Assembly: GCA_963169105.1 (NCBI GenBank)
Contig: OY720632.1
Span: forward strand, 59,119,136-59,183,135
DNA from: Ceriagrion tenellum
Lineage: Eukaryota; Arthropoda; Insecta; Odonata; Coenagrionidae
DNA length: 64,000 nt
Direction: 5' to 3'
This document shows positions 22,155 to 34,789 of this stretch, in pieces. Under the pieces are notes generated by a model. The model did not search any database and was not told the origin of the DNA. It saw only the letters and a program-made list of their open reading frames with translations. Position numbers and translations under genes: made by a program. Position 1 is the stretch's first letter. Each line of letters opens with the position of its first letter.

Positions 22155-22900
22155 CAGTATCATGCTACATCTACATCCACACACTACCCCGCGAGCTGCC
22201 GCATGGGCTTGTGGCAGGGGGTGGTAAGTCACCAGCCGTGTAAATATGTAAGTTTTGGGAGGTGTAATTGTGACATGTATTATGGGAGCGTATTTATAAG
22301 AGCTCAGTTTTTATTGTGGTCGCTTATTGTGCGCGGAAAGAACGAGTTTTTGTACCTATCTGTTCGGCAGTGTATCTATCTTATTTTATCGCATCTGTCT
22401 GGCCTAGAAATGTTGTGAGACGTCATGATAATATTCTTTGTGTCGCTCTGAAGCTCGCCAGTTCTAAATTTCTCAAGCAGCCTAAGCCTAGCGTGCAGCC
22501 TCCGAGTCTCTAGGGGCTCCCACCTTAATCCCTCTAACAGTTGTGAACCTATGTGTTCGTTCGTAGCCGTTTTTAACGAAGCTTGCTGCTTTTCTTTGTA
22601 TTTTGTTAATTTTTTTTTAAATCTTTGTGACCAGGATCCCAAATGCTCACGGCGTATTATAGGTGTGGCCTAACCAGAGTGAAGTAGCATTTCTCTTTGA
22701 CTTTTTCATCCGAGGACCTTCCTATGATACGCTTAACAAAACCTAGTTCCTTTAATGCTGTGCAGCATATGTATTGTATGTGTGTTCCCCGCGATATATC
22801 AGAATTTAAGGTAATTCCAAGGTATTTAACTGAATTTGAAGATTTATATGTTTACTCCACCCACAGTATAGGTATGGAATTTGTGTGTTTCGTGTTAAAA
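22155..22900 (-). mobile_element. CR1-type LINE 3' end, copy 2
   Basis: On the minus strand it encodes, in order, YLGITLNSDISRGTHIQ, CTALKELGFVKRIIG, SSDEKVKEKCYFTLVRPH, AVSIWDP and LRWEPLETRRLHARLRLLEKF, with breaks. These are CR1-type reverse-transcriptase C-terminal motifs. The 3' end at 22160-22240 has the same GTGGATGTAGATGTAG tail as the copies near 9.7 and 60.3 kb. It reaches further 5' than the other two copies but remains truncated. Confidence 0.85.
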
Positions 22901-22904
22901 TAGC

Positions 22905-23730
22905 ATGAAATTGCCAAGGAGCCACATCGGTAACTAGAATCGTACTTTCAAATTTGGGTCCTAGTTAAAGCATTGTTATTACTTGGGTTTTCGGTGCGGA
23001 AATCGAAAGCTAAGCAAAAATTGCATGGAAATACGTATTTCTTAATCGGTATGATACCAAGATATATATTTGAAACCAATATAATCATGCGAAACGTATA
23101 TTTTCGCGTTTTGTGGAAAATATGTACATGTGCCATCGAATTAATTCGAAATATATGTCAAGTGCCATTAGGCTACGTGATACAATCGCATTAAATTGCC
23201 AAGAAACCAAAACGGGAACTTTCAATTTTTTTCACTTTTGTCTATTCCTATTACTATTATGTAAACGAATCTAAAGATTCAGACAAATCTTTACATAGAT
23301 GAACGTCCTTCCAGCCACCGTAAATAACCGAACATGTAATCCTTTTCAATTCAGTTTTCCCGACTCTTTTTTTCTTGAAGTTTGAATGAAAAATTGGTTT
23401 TATTCTGTGGGCTTGGTTTGTTGAGATTCTTGCGGTTTCAGTTACTTTTATTGTGTCAGTTATTAACTTCATTACAGCTTAAATTAGAAAACTACATTAG
23501 CTGTGCGTGGTGCTCGTGACGAATGTAATTATGAACGGTAAAACCTAGTTTAAGCCATCGTTCATCTACCTTCAATTTTGTGCTTTATTATACTAATGCT
23601 CACCCCGCCTCACTCGACGGAAAATGTTCCATTTATCTCAAGTGGTGTAGTGGCTTCGTAAAAACGTTTGGTGATGGTTTGTAAATAATTTCACTTTGTA
23701 ATATTCCACAATGGTTTGTATTATTCCCGC
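22905..23730. other. Unannotated AT-rich stretch
   Basis: I see no gene or repeat that I can support. Confidence 0.5.
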
Positions 23731-23734
23731 TAAG

Positions 23735-23758
23735 GTTTCGACTCAAGTCATTATCAAG
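23735..23758 (-). ncRNA. Hammerhead-like motif, locus 4
   Basis: On the minus strand the order is TTGATAAT, GACT, TG, AGTC, GAAAC. The first core strand has decayed at two positions relative to CTGANGA, but the stem is perfect with a sequence unlike the other loci. No second arm was found nearby. Confidence 0.35.
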
Positions 23759-23764
23759 GTTGAT

Positions 23765-26700
23765 ATCGCAATGTTGTTCCACCGATTGAACCATCGCAAT
23801 GTTGTTCCACCAAGTGAAGCCTGAGAATTTATTATATATACGTTTGGTGATGTTAGGTGGTTTATCTTGCCCTTGTTGATATTATTGAGGTTTTTCGTTG
23901 GTGTTAAATGTTTTACGTGAATGTATTTGCCGACATTTCGGTTTATTGTTAAATCATCCCGTGTGCATGAAAAAAGATGGAGCAAAATACATCTTTAAAC
24001 TTAAGGTATGCTTGAATACATTTGCAATACGTTTACGTCCACAACCACGTACAGTGTTTGCCAACTTTACAAATGATAGGTTTTGAGAAACATATGTGCA
24101 TTGAAATATAGTATTTACATAAATCCTGAACAAAAAATGACATAAAAACTGGTATTTTTAATGGGTAAAATGATGAATAACTTAGTTTTCCACAAAAGAT
24201 GTCTTACGTTAATACGGCCAGGGCTTCCTCGCTACCCGACATCATCAGGTTACATCCGTCACGTTATCCATCATTTCATTATGAAGGAATTCCTCCAAGT
24301 TACTGCCAACGCCACTAATTCTAATGGTATTTTATAATTTAGTCAAACTCAATATCTTAAATTTTTACATAGGAAAAATTGTATATGGTAGTTTATGTAA
24401 ACATATTTTCTATGTATTCAAAAATAATGTAAATTTAATGATGTCTCTTGTTATCACAATGTTCAAGCCCTAAGGATGGTTTGAAAATATACCGATACGT
24501 CAGAAAAAAGTGTTTGCTAGTGTTTAATATTGACCGAAAGCCTCAATAATAAAAATATTAATATAATTGGTTTGCGGTCGAGAAAGTAAATAGTTTATAA
24601 TGTTGTTCGCGGAGTTCCTCCAATATTCATAAGGCTGTAGGTATATCTTCCTGTTATTTTCCGTGGTGGTTTCCATAGTGTCGTCCGTGAGCAATGAGGG
24701 CTTAATTAGCAGCAGTCGGAGGCGTTGACTTCGTTTCTCGATCGGCGCTGGAATCGATGATTCCCTCCCCCCCCCCACTCTCCCCACCCTCTCCGTTCCT
24801 TCTTTCGCAATTCTCTTCCATTCCCTAATTGTGTCGCTGGAGTTTCATCTCGGGAAATTGCGGTCACCCATCTTTCTGCACTTCTCTGCTAAGGGGATCC
24901 CAATTGTGTCCCGCGGCCTTTTATCAAGCTGCCGTATGTCTTTGGGGCTGGAGTCGCCCCCCTCTCCGCGGGGAGAGGCGGAGAGATAAAAAAAGATGAC
25001 GGGGCTATTAATCGATTGGAAGAAAAAAAATGAGAGCGGTGGGTTGTGGTTCTTTCGGAGGGCACTTTGATGGGACTATTCCGTGCTTTGTGGAGAGTAT
25101 CATCCTGGCCACTTACTCTGTGTTTGTTGAAGCCTCTTGCGAGGAGGCGCTTTCCGTAATTTAATCGGTCAGTTGAAACTCGAATGTGGTGCGAAATGTG
25201 GCAATAGCCTTGCTATATCGCTTAGATCTTTCATTGCTACGGGAAGTTTTATTAAGTATATACTAAGGGCAACAACTTCTTTATGATTAAGTAGCATGTT
25301 AAGTTGTTTGAGATTTGGAAAATAAACTTTAATGCTTCGAGAGCTGTGTTGAAGGTTAAAACCTCAATTTCCCTTCGGCTTATCTGGAGTTTCCTCCAGA
25401 AATTTTCTTTATGCTTGTATTTGCTAGCAATATTAATTTAAAGGTGTTCTTACCGTACTTTTAGCTTATCTTTCGTTGTCCAGGTCGTGCTAGATTATGA
25501 CATAATGATTTAGCTTTGTAGGAACTCTTACCGCGACGTATTTTAAGGTTACGAAGCTGTGAAGTAGTTATGAATTTCTGATGATTATGATGAATATACT
25601 AATACACCACCGTCCGAATAAATTTGGATGACCTAACGTCTTCTATTTGGCACTCTCTTTGCTTTCATACAGCTTCAATAATTAATTTCAGTGTTTTTAT
25701 TTATAACTCATAATATTTTGTGATCATGATTGATATGGGTTCCTTTTTCAGATGTTGAACCTTTACATGTACCCTCTATAAAGTTCTCAGAAATTATTTT
25801 TTAAAGCCTATATTACTTTAGGACCTAAATATCTTATCGAATTAGTTTAATTGCTTATCTGGAATTTTAGTGTATCAGTGATTGAGTATCTAAAATTGTA
25901 GTCCATGTAGTCCCCTTTACGACGAGTATATTCCTCGTAACGACAAAGATTGTGTTACTTTCCGAACACATTGGAAGAAAATATTTTGAAGTAAATGATA
26001 GTGAGAAATAATAAAGATGTATCATTGACTATTACAAGTAATACGTAGTAATGTTGACTAATAACAGGATTAATAGAATGTAGAATTTGTTTTAGTTTGG
26101 AGTAATTTTTTTTATTAGTTGATACCCAGCTTTTCGTAGCAGGTGCATCATTGACTTCATAGTCGTCAGTCACATGGATTAATGTCTATCCAACAGGTTC
26201 TTTTGAATTAATCCTTTCATAGAATCGGTAACTCAGTTCTATCTCTTTGATTTCCTTTTGTCAAGTTCAGGTTCTACTTTAAGGGCATTTTTCTTTCTTT
26301 GTGAAGTCATTCTTTTATTAGCAGATTATTTTTATGCTGATTAGAATCTAAAACTTTATTGCTAAGTCTTTTGGCGTACATCCAGCCGTGTTGGATTTGG
26401 CTCGTTGTTGTGAAGCTGCCAGATAGCACGGCACGACTCCCATTCATCTCCTGGAAACAAAAAATATATTTTTGCGGTTCTGCCGTACTATTTGCTGTGC
26501 GTCGCGTTATTTTTATTAGGGAAATATATTACTATTGAACGTAAAAATTTACGACAAGAATCTTTTAGGATTTTGAGGTTTTGTCGGTATTTTTTATGGG
26601 ACCTGAGCATTTTTTATGGGCACAGAAGTTAGCAGTAGCACCCTGTCATTACTGTTTTCTTCCTCTTCGAGGAAGGGAATGATTTTGTAAAATAATGAAG

Positions 26701-28280
26701 TAACTGCTCCATTGAGTAACCTATTTTAAGTAACTATATGGTATGTTCTCTTAAGTGATGGCTATTGCTCCCTTGGTCATGTTTGTTGATGAGCACTTGT
26801 GCTTTACTGAGAAAAGCGATGTGACGTTGGCCAACGTATAGCTCCCTTTTCTCCGCGTTTCTATTGTTTTGGAATCTGTATAAGTTTTTATTTTCTCTTA
26901 TTTTTTCCTGAATTCCCACACTCACCTTGGACACTATTACAGCCTATACATTCTAGAAATGTCCTAAGTGTCTGTCAACAAAATATTCAAAGTGTCAGCG
27001 CTTAAAAATAGCTGTTGAAGTCTTCTATTTAGGCATGTACGATCGTTTCGCGTTGGAAAAAAATGCTGTGAATCAGGGGCGTCCTCCTTTTCAGGGCCTT
27101 GTGCCAAATCTCGGAATCGAACCCCATCCATTCGGAAGGATTGATTTACGGAGGAAGCGGTAACACTCCCAAGATCCTCCGTTCGATAAATTAGCTCTAC
27201 CGTCGCATTCGTTCCTCGTGTTTTCCGTCGGAAGCGGCCTTTTGCATTCCATCTAATGCTTTCGGATAACTTTAGACCGGAACCATAATCAAATATTAAT
27301 ATCTCCAAGGCTTTTTCCTTCCTGAACGGCGCGGAGGGTCTCAAGGTTTCCACATAACCGCTCTGTCCGAGTAGCGATAGTGGCGGGAGTGACGGCGAGA
27401 TCGAAGGGATACAGTTATCGCCCGCGTAAAAATGCCTTTGGATCGTGTTTCAATCCCCCCCCCCCACCCCCCGGCTGCCCAAATTTCATTCCATCTGCTG
27501 CCACTTCTTACTGGTGGCGGAAGAGTTTTGCTCGTGAAATAAAATTTATCATATTTTTAGACGTGCACACTGCACACAAATAAATATCAAATCAACCTGT
27601 GAATTTATTTCACGTCCATGATTTCAGTGGGGTGACGATATTTTGGGTACAATTGGCGCCAAGCACTTGAGAACTCATTGCTAGCCGGAGAAGATATTTG
27701 TTATTTCGTCTGAATGTTATGTCCTTCAATGGCTTAGAAAGTCACTTCATTCAAGCCTCAGGGGTTGCCTTTGTTGTCGTATGACTTACCAAAAGTGTAA
27801 GTGAAATTGTGCTATTGGAGTTATTTTTCTTGTCTGAGTTTTGAGAAGAGTTTTACTGATTCTGGCAGCTGGGTAATTTAATCGAAAGCTTTCTTTGAAA
27901 TTCGCATCTTTTTCCTACCACCTCCTCCACTCCAACGTCTTCTCATTATTGAATTTTCCTCGTCATTATGGCATCTAGACGCTGGGGACTCTCCTCAGCT
28001 CTCTCCGCGCGTCGATTGTCCTGGGAGAATGTAAGTTTTTACCTGTTGATGTATAAAGTTATTTTGCTAGATGGCCCTTACATGTTGCCCTAAAGGTGGC
28101 GGAAGTGTAGTAATATTGTCCCCGGGGCGAAGTGAGGCTTTGAATAAATTTGGATAGCACTTAACTCTCTACAGTAAAAATTGGATCCTAAGAGGGCAAC
28201 TTACTTTCTGCCAGTCAATATTTTATCTATTTTGCAAAAGAAGGAACTCATTCCTCGAGTTTTGTCCTCTGCATTTGAGC
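23765..28280. other. Unannotated AT-rich stretch with minor features
   Basis: Long noncoding sequence. A C-run of 10 or more lies at 24767-24776 and another at 27456-27472. At 27055-27353 the minus strand has a 129-codon frame including GGGGTTCGATTCCGAGA, a B-box-like string, so this may be a SINE rather than a gene. Nothing else is supported. Confidence 0.4.
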
Positions 28281-28345
28281 TAAACCATGGTTGGATAAAG
28301 GTTTCTCGGGTTTTCCACCGGGTGGGCAGGTCCATGGGGCCCAAC

Positions 28346-28377
28346 GTTTCGGAGAACGACTTGTCCTCCATCATCAG
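28346..28377 (-). ncRNA. Hammerhead-like motif, locus 5 left arm
   Basis: On the minus strand the order is CTGATGAT, GGAG, an eleven-base loop, CTCC, GAAAC. The stem is perfect and differs in sequence from the GATG/CATC and GACG/CGTC stems elsewhere. Confidence 0.45.
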
Positions 28378-28408
28378 GGGGGTATCACCTTCCGAAGCTG
28401 ATACCCCC

Positions 28409-28440
28409 CTGAATATGGAGGACAAGTCATTCTCCGAAAC
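28409..28440 (+). ncRNA. Hammerhead-like motif, locus 5 right arm
   Basis: The order is CTGAATAT, GGAG, an eleven-base loop, CTCC, GAAAC. The essential core G is replaced by T (CTGAATA rather than CTGANGA), so this arm should not cleave. It is otherwise a mirror of the left arm. Confidence 0.4.
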
Positions 28441-28544
28441 GTTGGGCCCCATGGACCTGCTCACCCGGTGGAAAACCCGAGAAACCTTTATCCATCAGAT
28501 ACGCCGGGAAAACCTGAGATCCTTCTAAACCATGGTTGCTGACT

Positions 28545-29630
28545 ACCTGTAAACCTGAAATTCTTGTAAAACTCGTGCAAATTGAAAACGGCCCAGACAA
28601 GTTGTGGGAAATATGAAATTAGCAAGGAAATTTGCTTGTTCACGTAAAAATGTGATTGTTTTCTCCGATTGAGGTTTGTAATTTTCGGCACTTATCTGTC
28701 CGTGTGTGGGCGTCGCTCGCACTTTGGTATTATATACCTTGAAGAAGATAGAATATTAATTGCTGGTCAACTAATAAGAGCTCAACTCCCTGAATGAGGT
28801 ATTGGAGCTCTTACTTGGTCAACACAAATAAATCATGCCCCCAAAATGCCATGATCTAATCTTTAAAATCGTGCCAAGGAAGATGGAACGTTTGTCTCTC
28901 CTCATATTGTCTTCTGGTAACTCGTGGCTCTCGTTATGACCGCGACCTAAGAGTAATATTCGGCTGTTGATTATCGTAGATTGTTGTTTAGGATTTATTC
29001 CGGTAGCACTTTGTAAATTCGATCGAAAATAACAATGCCTGTTGTCAGCTAATCCTTCCTCAAGTAGAAATGTTTGTAACTAGTGTAATTTATGATGCTT
29101 GATGATGTAAAATAATTGAATGAGGTGGCTTTTGCATTAAGATGAGTGAATTCGCGGTCTAGCCGTATTATATGTGATGTAAATTTGGCACATGATCACG
29201 AAAGCAATGCACCGGTAATTACTTTCGCAGAGAGGTTGAAACTACGAGGTGTTGAACCACGGTATTAACCAAAGATTTACTTTACAATCAGTAATGCAAC
29301 GAACCATCGCCTCAAAAGTTTCATTTGAAACTGTATCGGACACTTTTTTGTTTGGAAATGTTGAATGTCGCGTCGCATTGCCATCCCCTCCACGGCGCAA
29401 CACGGTGAACCGTTGCGCCGATTAAAATTTTTCCGTGAGCTTCATCCCGTGCCATCTCATTCAGCCGACACTTCATTCCGTCCCCGCGGTGTAGCCGTAT
29501 TTATCAATTCCACTCCGTCCGCTGGCCGCCAGAACCGAAATAATAACGCTTTCGTTTGTTGTGTTTTTGGTCCCCCTCTCCCTACGACTCTCTTTTACAC
29601 CATTTCCCGCTCCAAAACTTATAGCGGTCA
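28545..29630. other. Unannotated stretch upstream of the main CpG island
   Basis: AT-rich until about 29350, then gradually GC-richer. An 11-bp inverted repeat surrounds GAGCTC at 28774-28815. I see no gene. Confidence 0.45.
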
Positions 29631-29639
29631 TGGTGGTCG

Positions 29640-32600
29640 GTGATGAGAAGGTCGGAAAGGGAAGGGGGTGGTGTGAGGGAAGGAATCGGTCAGGGGCGGG
29701 GGGGGGGTGGGGCGCGAGGGGGAAGAATAGGGTGGGGTGGGGTTGAGTGTGGGGTCCGTGGGGAAACGCCAAGGGGAGGGTGGGTGGGGCGGTTTCGGAA
29801 GAAGTGGGGGGGGCGAGGGTTTGAGGAGAGGGAGAAGGTGGGTTTTGAATGGATGGTGGTGGAATGGGTGGTTGTGGCGGGGAAGGAGGTTTGGTTTGTG
29901 CTTGAGGGGAATGGGGAGAGGGGTGGACGGGGGGGAGGGAGGGTTGTGAGATGATCTGGGGGGGGGGTAGTGGAGCGGGAGCTGAGGTCAGAGTGAGTGA
30001 GTTTTCGGGGGGTAGGGGACGGGACGAAGGAGGTCCACCAAAGACTTCTCTCTTCTTCCTCACGGCCCCTCTCATACACTCCCTCTCCGTCACAAGGAGG
30101 AGGGAGTCGGGGCGGGAGGGGTACGGGGCGGGGGCCTGCGGTGTAATAGAGTGGGCGGGGCCCGAAACGGATGGGAAGGGAAGGAAGAAGAAGGGCCACG
30201 TTTTCATCTCTCCCTCTCTCTCGCCTTTAGGAGTTCCTCAACGCGAGATCCTTTTCCTATACATTCAAGCGTCGCCCGGCTCGGTCCGAAGGACGGCTCG
30301 CCGGCCCAAGCATCGCTGGACCACGTCCGTCTCTTCACGCACACACACACTAACTCGCACGCGCTACGAAGGCGGGGTCGTACGTTTTATACGCATGCCA
30401 ACCGAGAAGAGTCTCGGCCACCTCGTCACCGGGATGACGTGAGCGCGTCTGGTTCGATAATCGATTCGTCGTATTTACCGTATCGATGTTCCCATTCCCT
30501 TCGTGTGCGAATTGGTGGTAATGCGATTATCCTCCGTCGTGATCCTTCGCTTACATTGTGAGTTGGGGCGGGAGTGTGATGTGAGGGGGTGGGAGAGGGC
30601 TGGAGGTTGTTACCGAAAGTCTTCGAACGCCTGGTGAACGAGTGGGAGAGAGGAGGAGGAGAAGGGATGGAGTGAGGATGGTCTTCTTTCCACGGTTTCC
30701 GATGGGAGTATTTGTGGGGGGGATGGAAGAGTAGCGAGTTGCCCATTTACCTGCGGAGGAGCCAGACAATGCCCCCGGAGTCGACGGATGTTTTGATGAG
30801 AGGACCGTTGATGTGTAATTCGAGCGGAAGTTTGAAATCTCCGGCCTCACTTCCCGGAGACGAATCGCTGCTCCTCCCAATCTCCTCCGCTACTCACTGG
30901 TTCATTCCGTTTTGAAACAATTCTCCTGATTTGTTTTTTTTTCTGTTTCTCCTCTCTCCCTCCTCCTCTTACTCTCTCTTCGCACCCTCCCGTTCTCATC
31001 ACAGCCCCCCTCCTCCTCCCACGCCCCAACCTTGCCCCACCACCTTTCCGCATCCCGTCCCCACCGCCCGTTGTCCTTCCAGTTACGTCACCGTCCGCGG
31101 CGGCGGCCTTCCCTTCACCCTGCTGCCCCCTGCCGCCCCTCCGCTGAAGCAGCCTCCACTGCCGCCGCCGCCGCCGTCGGAAGGATCCCGCGTCGCCGTC
31201 GTCAGCGGAGGGAGCGGCAACTACTCCCAGCGCCCCAGGGAGAAGGAGGAGCGGAGGGGGCGTGGGGGCGGCGGTAATAATAATAATAATAAGGGGGCGG
31301 CGGTCGCAGGGGGCAGGGGAGGCGGAGGCGAGGAGGAGGATTGCGCCGTGGGCACGGCCGCCGGAGAGGCGGACGAGGAAAACTGCTGCTGTTGGGGCCG
31401 AGAGGCTATTCCTGGCGCGACCCCCTCCACTCCGCGGTCTTTCTTTAGCCCGGAACCCCTCCCCCGGCCGCCCCCGGCCTCCCCGCGCCTCCTCCCCCGC
31501 AGCATCCTCGTCGGCGGGGTCCTCGTCGCCGCCACCGACGCCGCTCGCGGGGACGGCCCGGCTGCAGTGGCCGCTGCGGCCGCGGGAGACGCAGCTCCTC
31601 CGGCCGCCGCCAAGAGAGGAGCGATCCTCGCTTCGTGTGCCCGCGCCGCCGACGCGACGCCGCCGTGGTGGACCTCGCAGCGGGTGCCCTCTGGGGGGGC
31701 GCGGGGCGCCGCCATGGAGGAGGCGCCGCCTTCGACGACGGCCGCCGCCCGCCCCGGGGGCGCCGCTGCAGCCGCCACGGCCTCAGCCAGCAGGGCGAGC
31801 GACAGGTCGTCATCGTCTTCGAGGCGACGCAGGATGGGCAAGTCGGAGCGTCTCAAGGAACTGACCGAGAGGCTGAAGGGGTCATCTCCGTCTTCGCACT
31901 CGAAGACCTCCGGGTGAGTACACGCCAGCGCATCAACCTCCCGGACGCCTATCAAGGCATTTGGGCAATTTCTTAGTATAACCGTCGCATTCGATAATTG
32001 GCGGTGCACTCCATTGGTTAGTGCTCGCACAGTTGCATTTAGTGATAAAAATCCGAGAGAATTATTCACAAGATAGGTAATAGTTATGTGGTGTTTGTAG
32101 GGTACCGTATATTTCTAATGGGAAATCACCGGTCCCCGTAATATGCGAACTTCATGCGTCGTGTTCATCTTTTTACTCGAGTTTAGCTATGTCATCACCG
32201 GCTGAAATCGATGTTCGCGTCGATGAATTTTGTTTGGTCGTTTGAATTCGGTAATGATGATTGCACCCCTTTTTCGCACCCTGTACCCAGGTATGGGCGA
32301 GGGTCTGAGTCACTCCATGAGAGACGCTGGGGGGGTGGGTGGGGTGGCAGAGGGACAGCCCTTCGTCGCCCACTTCTTTCCCTCCCTCTCCCTGCGGGGG
32401 TGACGTTTTGGTACGTGTGTGTGTGTTTCGGTGTGGGTTGAGTGGGAGGCCGGGAACGGTGAGGTCGGGCCAAAGGGATTTAATTCTGGCGCGTTTTTCT
32501 TTCCTATCCACCTCGTGTGTTTTTTTCCCTCCTCATCCTCTTCTCATCCCGATCTCATCCGCCTCTGTCAGCGAGAATAGGGTTCGAATCGAGGGTGGGG

Positions 32601-33100
32601 GGGGGGTATGTGGGTTCACGGTTCTCTTCGGCATCCGAACCCCTCTCCGTCCTCTGCTTCCCACCCTTTGGCCTTTCTTTTGGCCGTCAGTGCTTTCCCT
32701 CCTCGAGGGCTCCTTCCGCGGATCGCTCGAGTGGACCGGCCCAAGGGCCGTCTCCCAAGGGGAGGGGAGGAGGACCCTTTTTACAAGTTTTTCGTCTTCG
32801 GTCGCAAGAAAAATGGATAAGGAGGGGATGTCACCGAGGCGCCGTGCCCTATCTCGCCCTCTCTCCACTTTCCTTATCCCCCGCACCTCTCTCCTTCTCT
32901 TCTTCCTCTCCTTTCCCCCTCCCTACGTGTGATCTCTTCGTTTGGCGTGTCCGCGCGTCTTGGCTCGCCGCGTGCTGTGTATAGGTGGGGAGCGGGAGGA
33001 AGAGGGCTGGGTGTGGGGAGAGGGTGAGTAGGGAGGCCGAGAGAGAGAGAGAGAGAGAGAGGAGGGAGCCGGGTGTGAAGAAAGATTCTATTTGCACCCA
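29640..33100 (+). promoter_or_regulatory. CpG island and probable promoter/5' region of the main gene
   Basis: About 3.4 kb of high GC and frequent CpG surround the first coding exon. From 29640 to 30000 the plus strand is extremely G-rich, with many runs of four or more G that could form G-quadruplexes. From 31080 to 31800 it is rich in CCG/CGC triplets. A (GA)n run lies at 33039-33062, a type of site bound by GAGA-factor-like proteins in insects. No TATA box is apparent. The exact start of transcription cannot be placed. Confidence 0.6.
31714..31913 (+). CDS. First recognised coding exon of a large disordered protein
   Basis: ATG at 31714 sits in a perfect GCCGCCATGG context. An in-frame second ATG at 31834 (AGGATGG) also has purine at -3 and G at +4 and begins the more gene-like peptide MGKSERLKELTERLKG, predicted to be a short amphipathic helix. 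The 66 full codons from 31714 are rich in Ala, Pro and Ser. The exon ends CGG|GTGAGTA at 31913/31914, a strong donor, leaving two bases (GG) of a split codon. The exon at 48920 supplies the third base and continues in frame. The open frame extends to 30931, but that part is low-complexity island sequence and is probably 5' UTR. The protein's family is not recognised. Confidence 0.65.
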
Positions 33101-33199
33101 GCCAACTGTTGTAGGGCTGTTGTCGAAATATTTTTGGGGAGGAGAGCTCGGGAGGGGGTTGGAGATAGGATTGGATTAAGAGTTTTTATTTCCTTCCCT

Positions 33200-34515
33200 A
33201 CTCAACCTGTGGGATTCGAACCGGCTGAAAGGTGACCTGGACCCTTTAGGACGCGAAGGTTTTCTTAAGACCTAATTACCTCATTTATGTGAATTTTTCG
33301 CGAGTTATGCACCGTGTCAGGTGTTTGGCTGCTGTCGACTTATTGATGGCTGACTCTGCCATCGTCTTCAGGGCGTTGCGACATCAGATGGTTGTCAATG
33401 GCAGTGTCAAGCTTTCGATACGTCGGCCCCAGTCGAATATCTGACCCAGTAGAAATCCCGTGAAGGATTCACTGCCACTCTTCACTAATGCATTCGTTCG
33501 AATTGATTGGCGTCGTTTCCGGGCTCGACGTCTTTGTGATTGAGCGACTCTTTGGCTCTGGCGTCCTGTCACCGTCAGGGTCTTCGCAGTAGCGTTTCGT
33601 CCTATACTTTAAATACATTTCACGCATATTCATTGGCTATGGCGGTCCATTTACGCCGGTGTGTGCTTTTATTTTTCCCGATGGTAGAGTGTGTGTGTGG
33701 ATGGGAGGGGTATTGGAGGCAGCCCGGCCGGCGGAACCCAAATTCCAATAGAAACGGAATAACTGTGAATTTGGATGGTCTTATGGCCCCTGTTGGTTGG
33801 TTGAAGTGGGAATGAATGTTTTGTATTTCATCCGCTTTGGACGGCTTCCAGCAGTTCGGAAATGTTGGCATGGGATTATCTTCATCTTTAATTTTGACTC
33901 AAATGGTTGTGGACCGTTGAAATATTGCGTAGTTGATCTCTGAAAGGGCTTAGGGCGCTGAGTTATTTTTACGTAAAGGGCAATAAATCATTAATCTAAA
34001 GTGTCAGAATTTCGGCGTTTGTTGATGTTTTTTTTATATATTTCGAATACCCTTTATGGGGTAAATAACACTCAATTTGCCATTAAAGATAATATTCTTA
34101 GTCTTATGGATCTTCATCATTTGTGTGGCCTGAGTATTCGTGACTGATTTTGTCGTTGGATATCAATATTTTGTGGCTAACATGATGTTAACTTTTGATA
34201 ATAATTCGAGAATAAATGAGTGTGATATTTATATATTTTTTCATTTTCACTAAGAATCTTTTAAGGACTAGGATTTCGTAATCCAAATTGCTCTATTTTC
34301 TGTATGAAATTTAATGGTGTGCCACTTTTCCGTTCAATATTGTGTGGGTAGTTTAGAATTTGCAATCGCCTCTTAGAGAGCTAAAATTGTTCGCGTCAGC
34401 GTTCAATCCTTTTATCTTCTTGACTCTATTGGTGGCGTAGACACCCCATGGGTTTCCGATAAGTCAATTCCCTCGTCTGTAGGCTTTCAAAGGGCAAATC
34501 GGAAGTGTTTACACA
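33200..34515. other. Intronic stretch without gene
   Basis: A B-box-like GGTTCGAATCCCAC is present on the minus strand at about 33211-33225, but I could not trace a complete SINE. The rest is AT-rich and featureless. Confidence 0.4.
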
Positions 34516-34600
34516 ACACTCAAGCTCGATATTGGACTCGAATCGGTGACCTTTGGGTTAGCAGGCTGAGAGCGTTTACTACCTGGCCGGCGTTAGGGTG
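34515..34600 (-). mobile_element. tRNA-like sequence, probable SINE head
   Basis: On the minus strand, GGCCAGGTAGTAAACGCTC resembles an A-box/D-arm region, CAGCCTGCTAACCC an anticodon region, and CGATTCGAGTCC a B box. Order and spacing fit a tRNA-like head of Ser/Leu type. Pairing of the acceptor stem is poor, so a functional tRNA is unlikely. Confidence 0.5.
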
Positions 34601-34789
34601 CAAGAATAGAATGGCGGCGTGGTTATTTTAAATTTGATCCGTCTAAATTAGAGAAGCTTACCGCGGGGATTCCAAATTTTTTTTGAGCACTGAACGTAAT
34701 AAGAATCTTTATCCATAGCATTTGTTCGTTCATATAAAATCCGAAGATTCTTGCGATATTGGGTGAAATTTATGCATGATACAGAATTA

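Larger units (their letters stand above)
28281..28538. repeat. Foldback element F5 with 13-bp target-site duplication
   Basis: TAAACCATGGTTG occurs on both sides (28281-28293 and 28526-28538). Between them are nearly perfect inverted arms of about 95 bp, from GGATAAAGGTTTCTCGGG on the left to CCCGAGAAACCTTTATCC on the right. An asymmetric tail follows (ATACGCCGGGAAAACCTGAG). The tail is shared with F2 near 12780. A long duplication and one-sided tail point to retrotransposition rather than cut-and-paste. Confidence 0.85.

Noticed and set aside
29473..30207. 244-codon Pro-rich minus-strand frame
   Set aside because: It is the complement of the G-rich patch, frames are open in several registers at once, and no domain or splice logic is present.
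30931..31713. In-frame N-terminal extension of the first exon
   Set aside because: Low-complexity, hydrophobic-then-Pro-rich translation of island sequence. The ATG at 31714 has a far better context.
31221..32069. 282-codon minus-strand frame opposite the first exon
   Set aside because: Antisense shadow of a GC-rich coding and island region. Poly-Ala and Pro stretches reflect composition.
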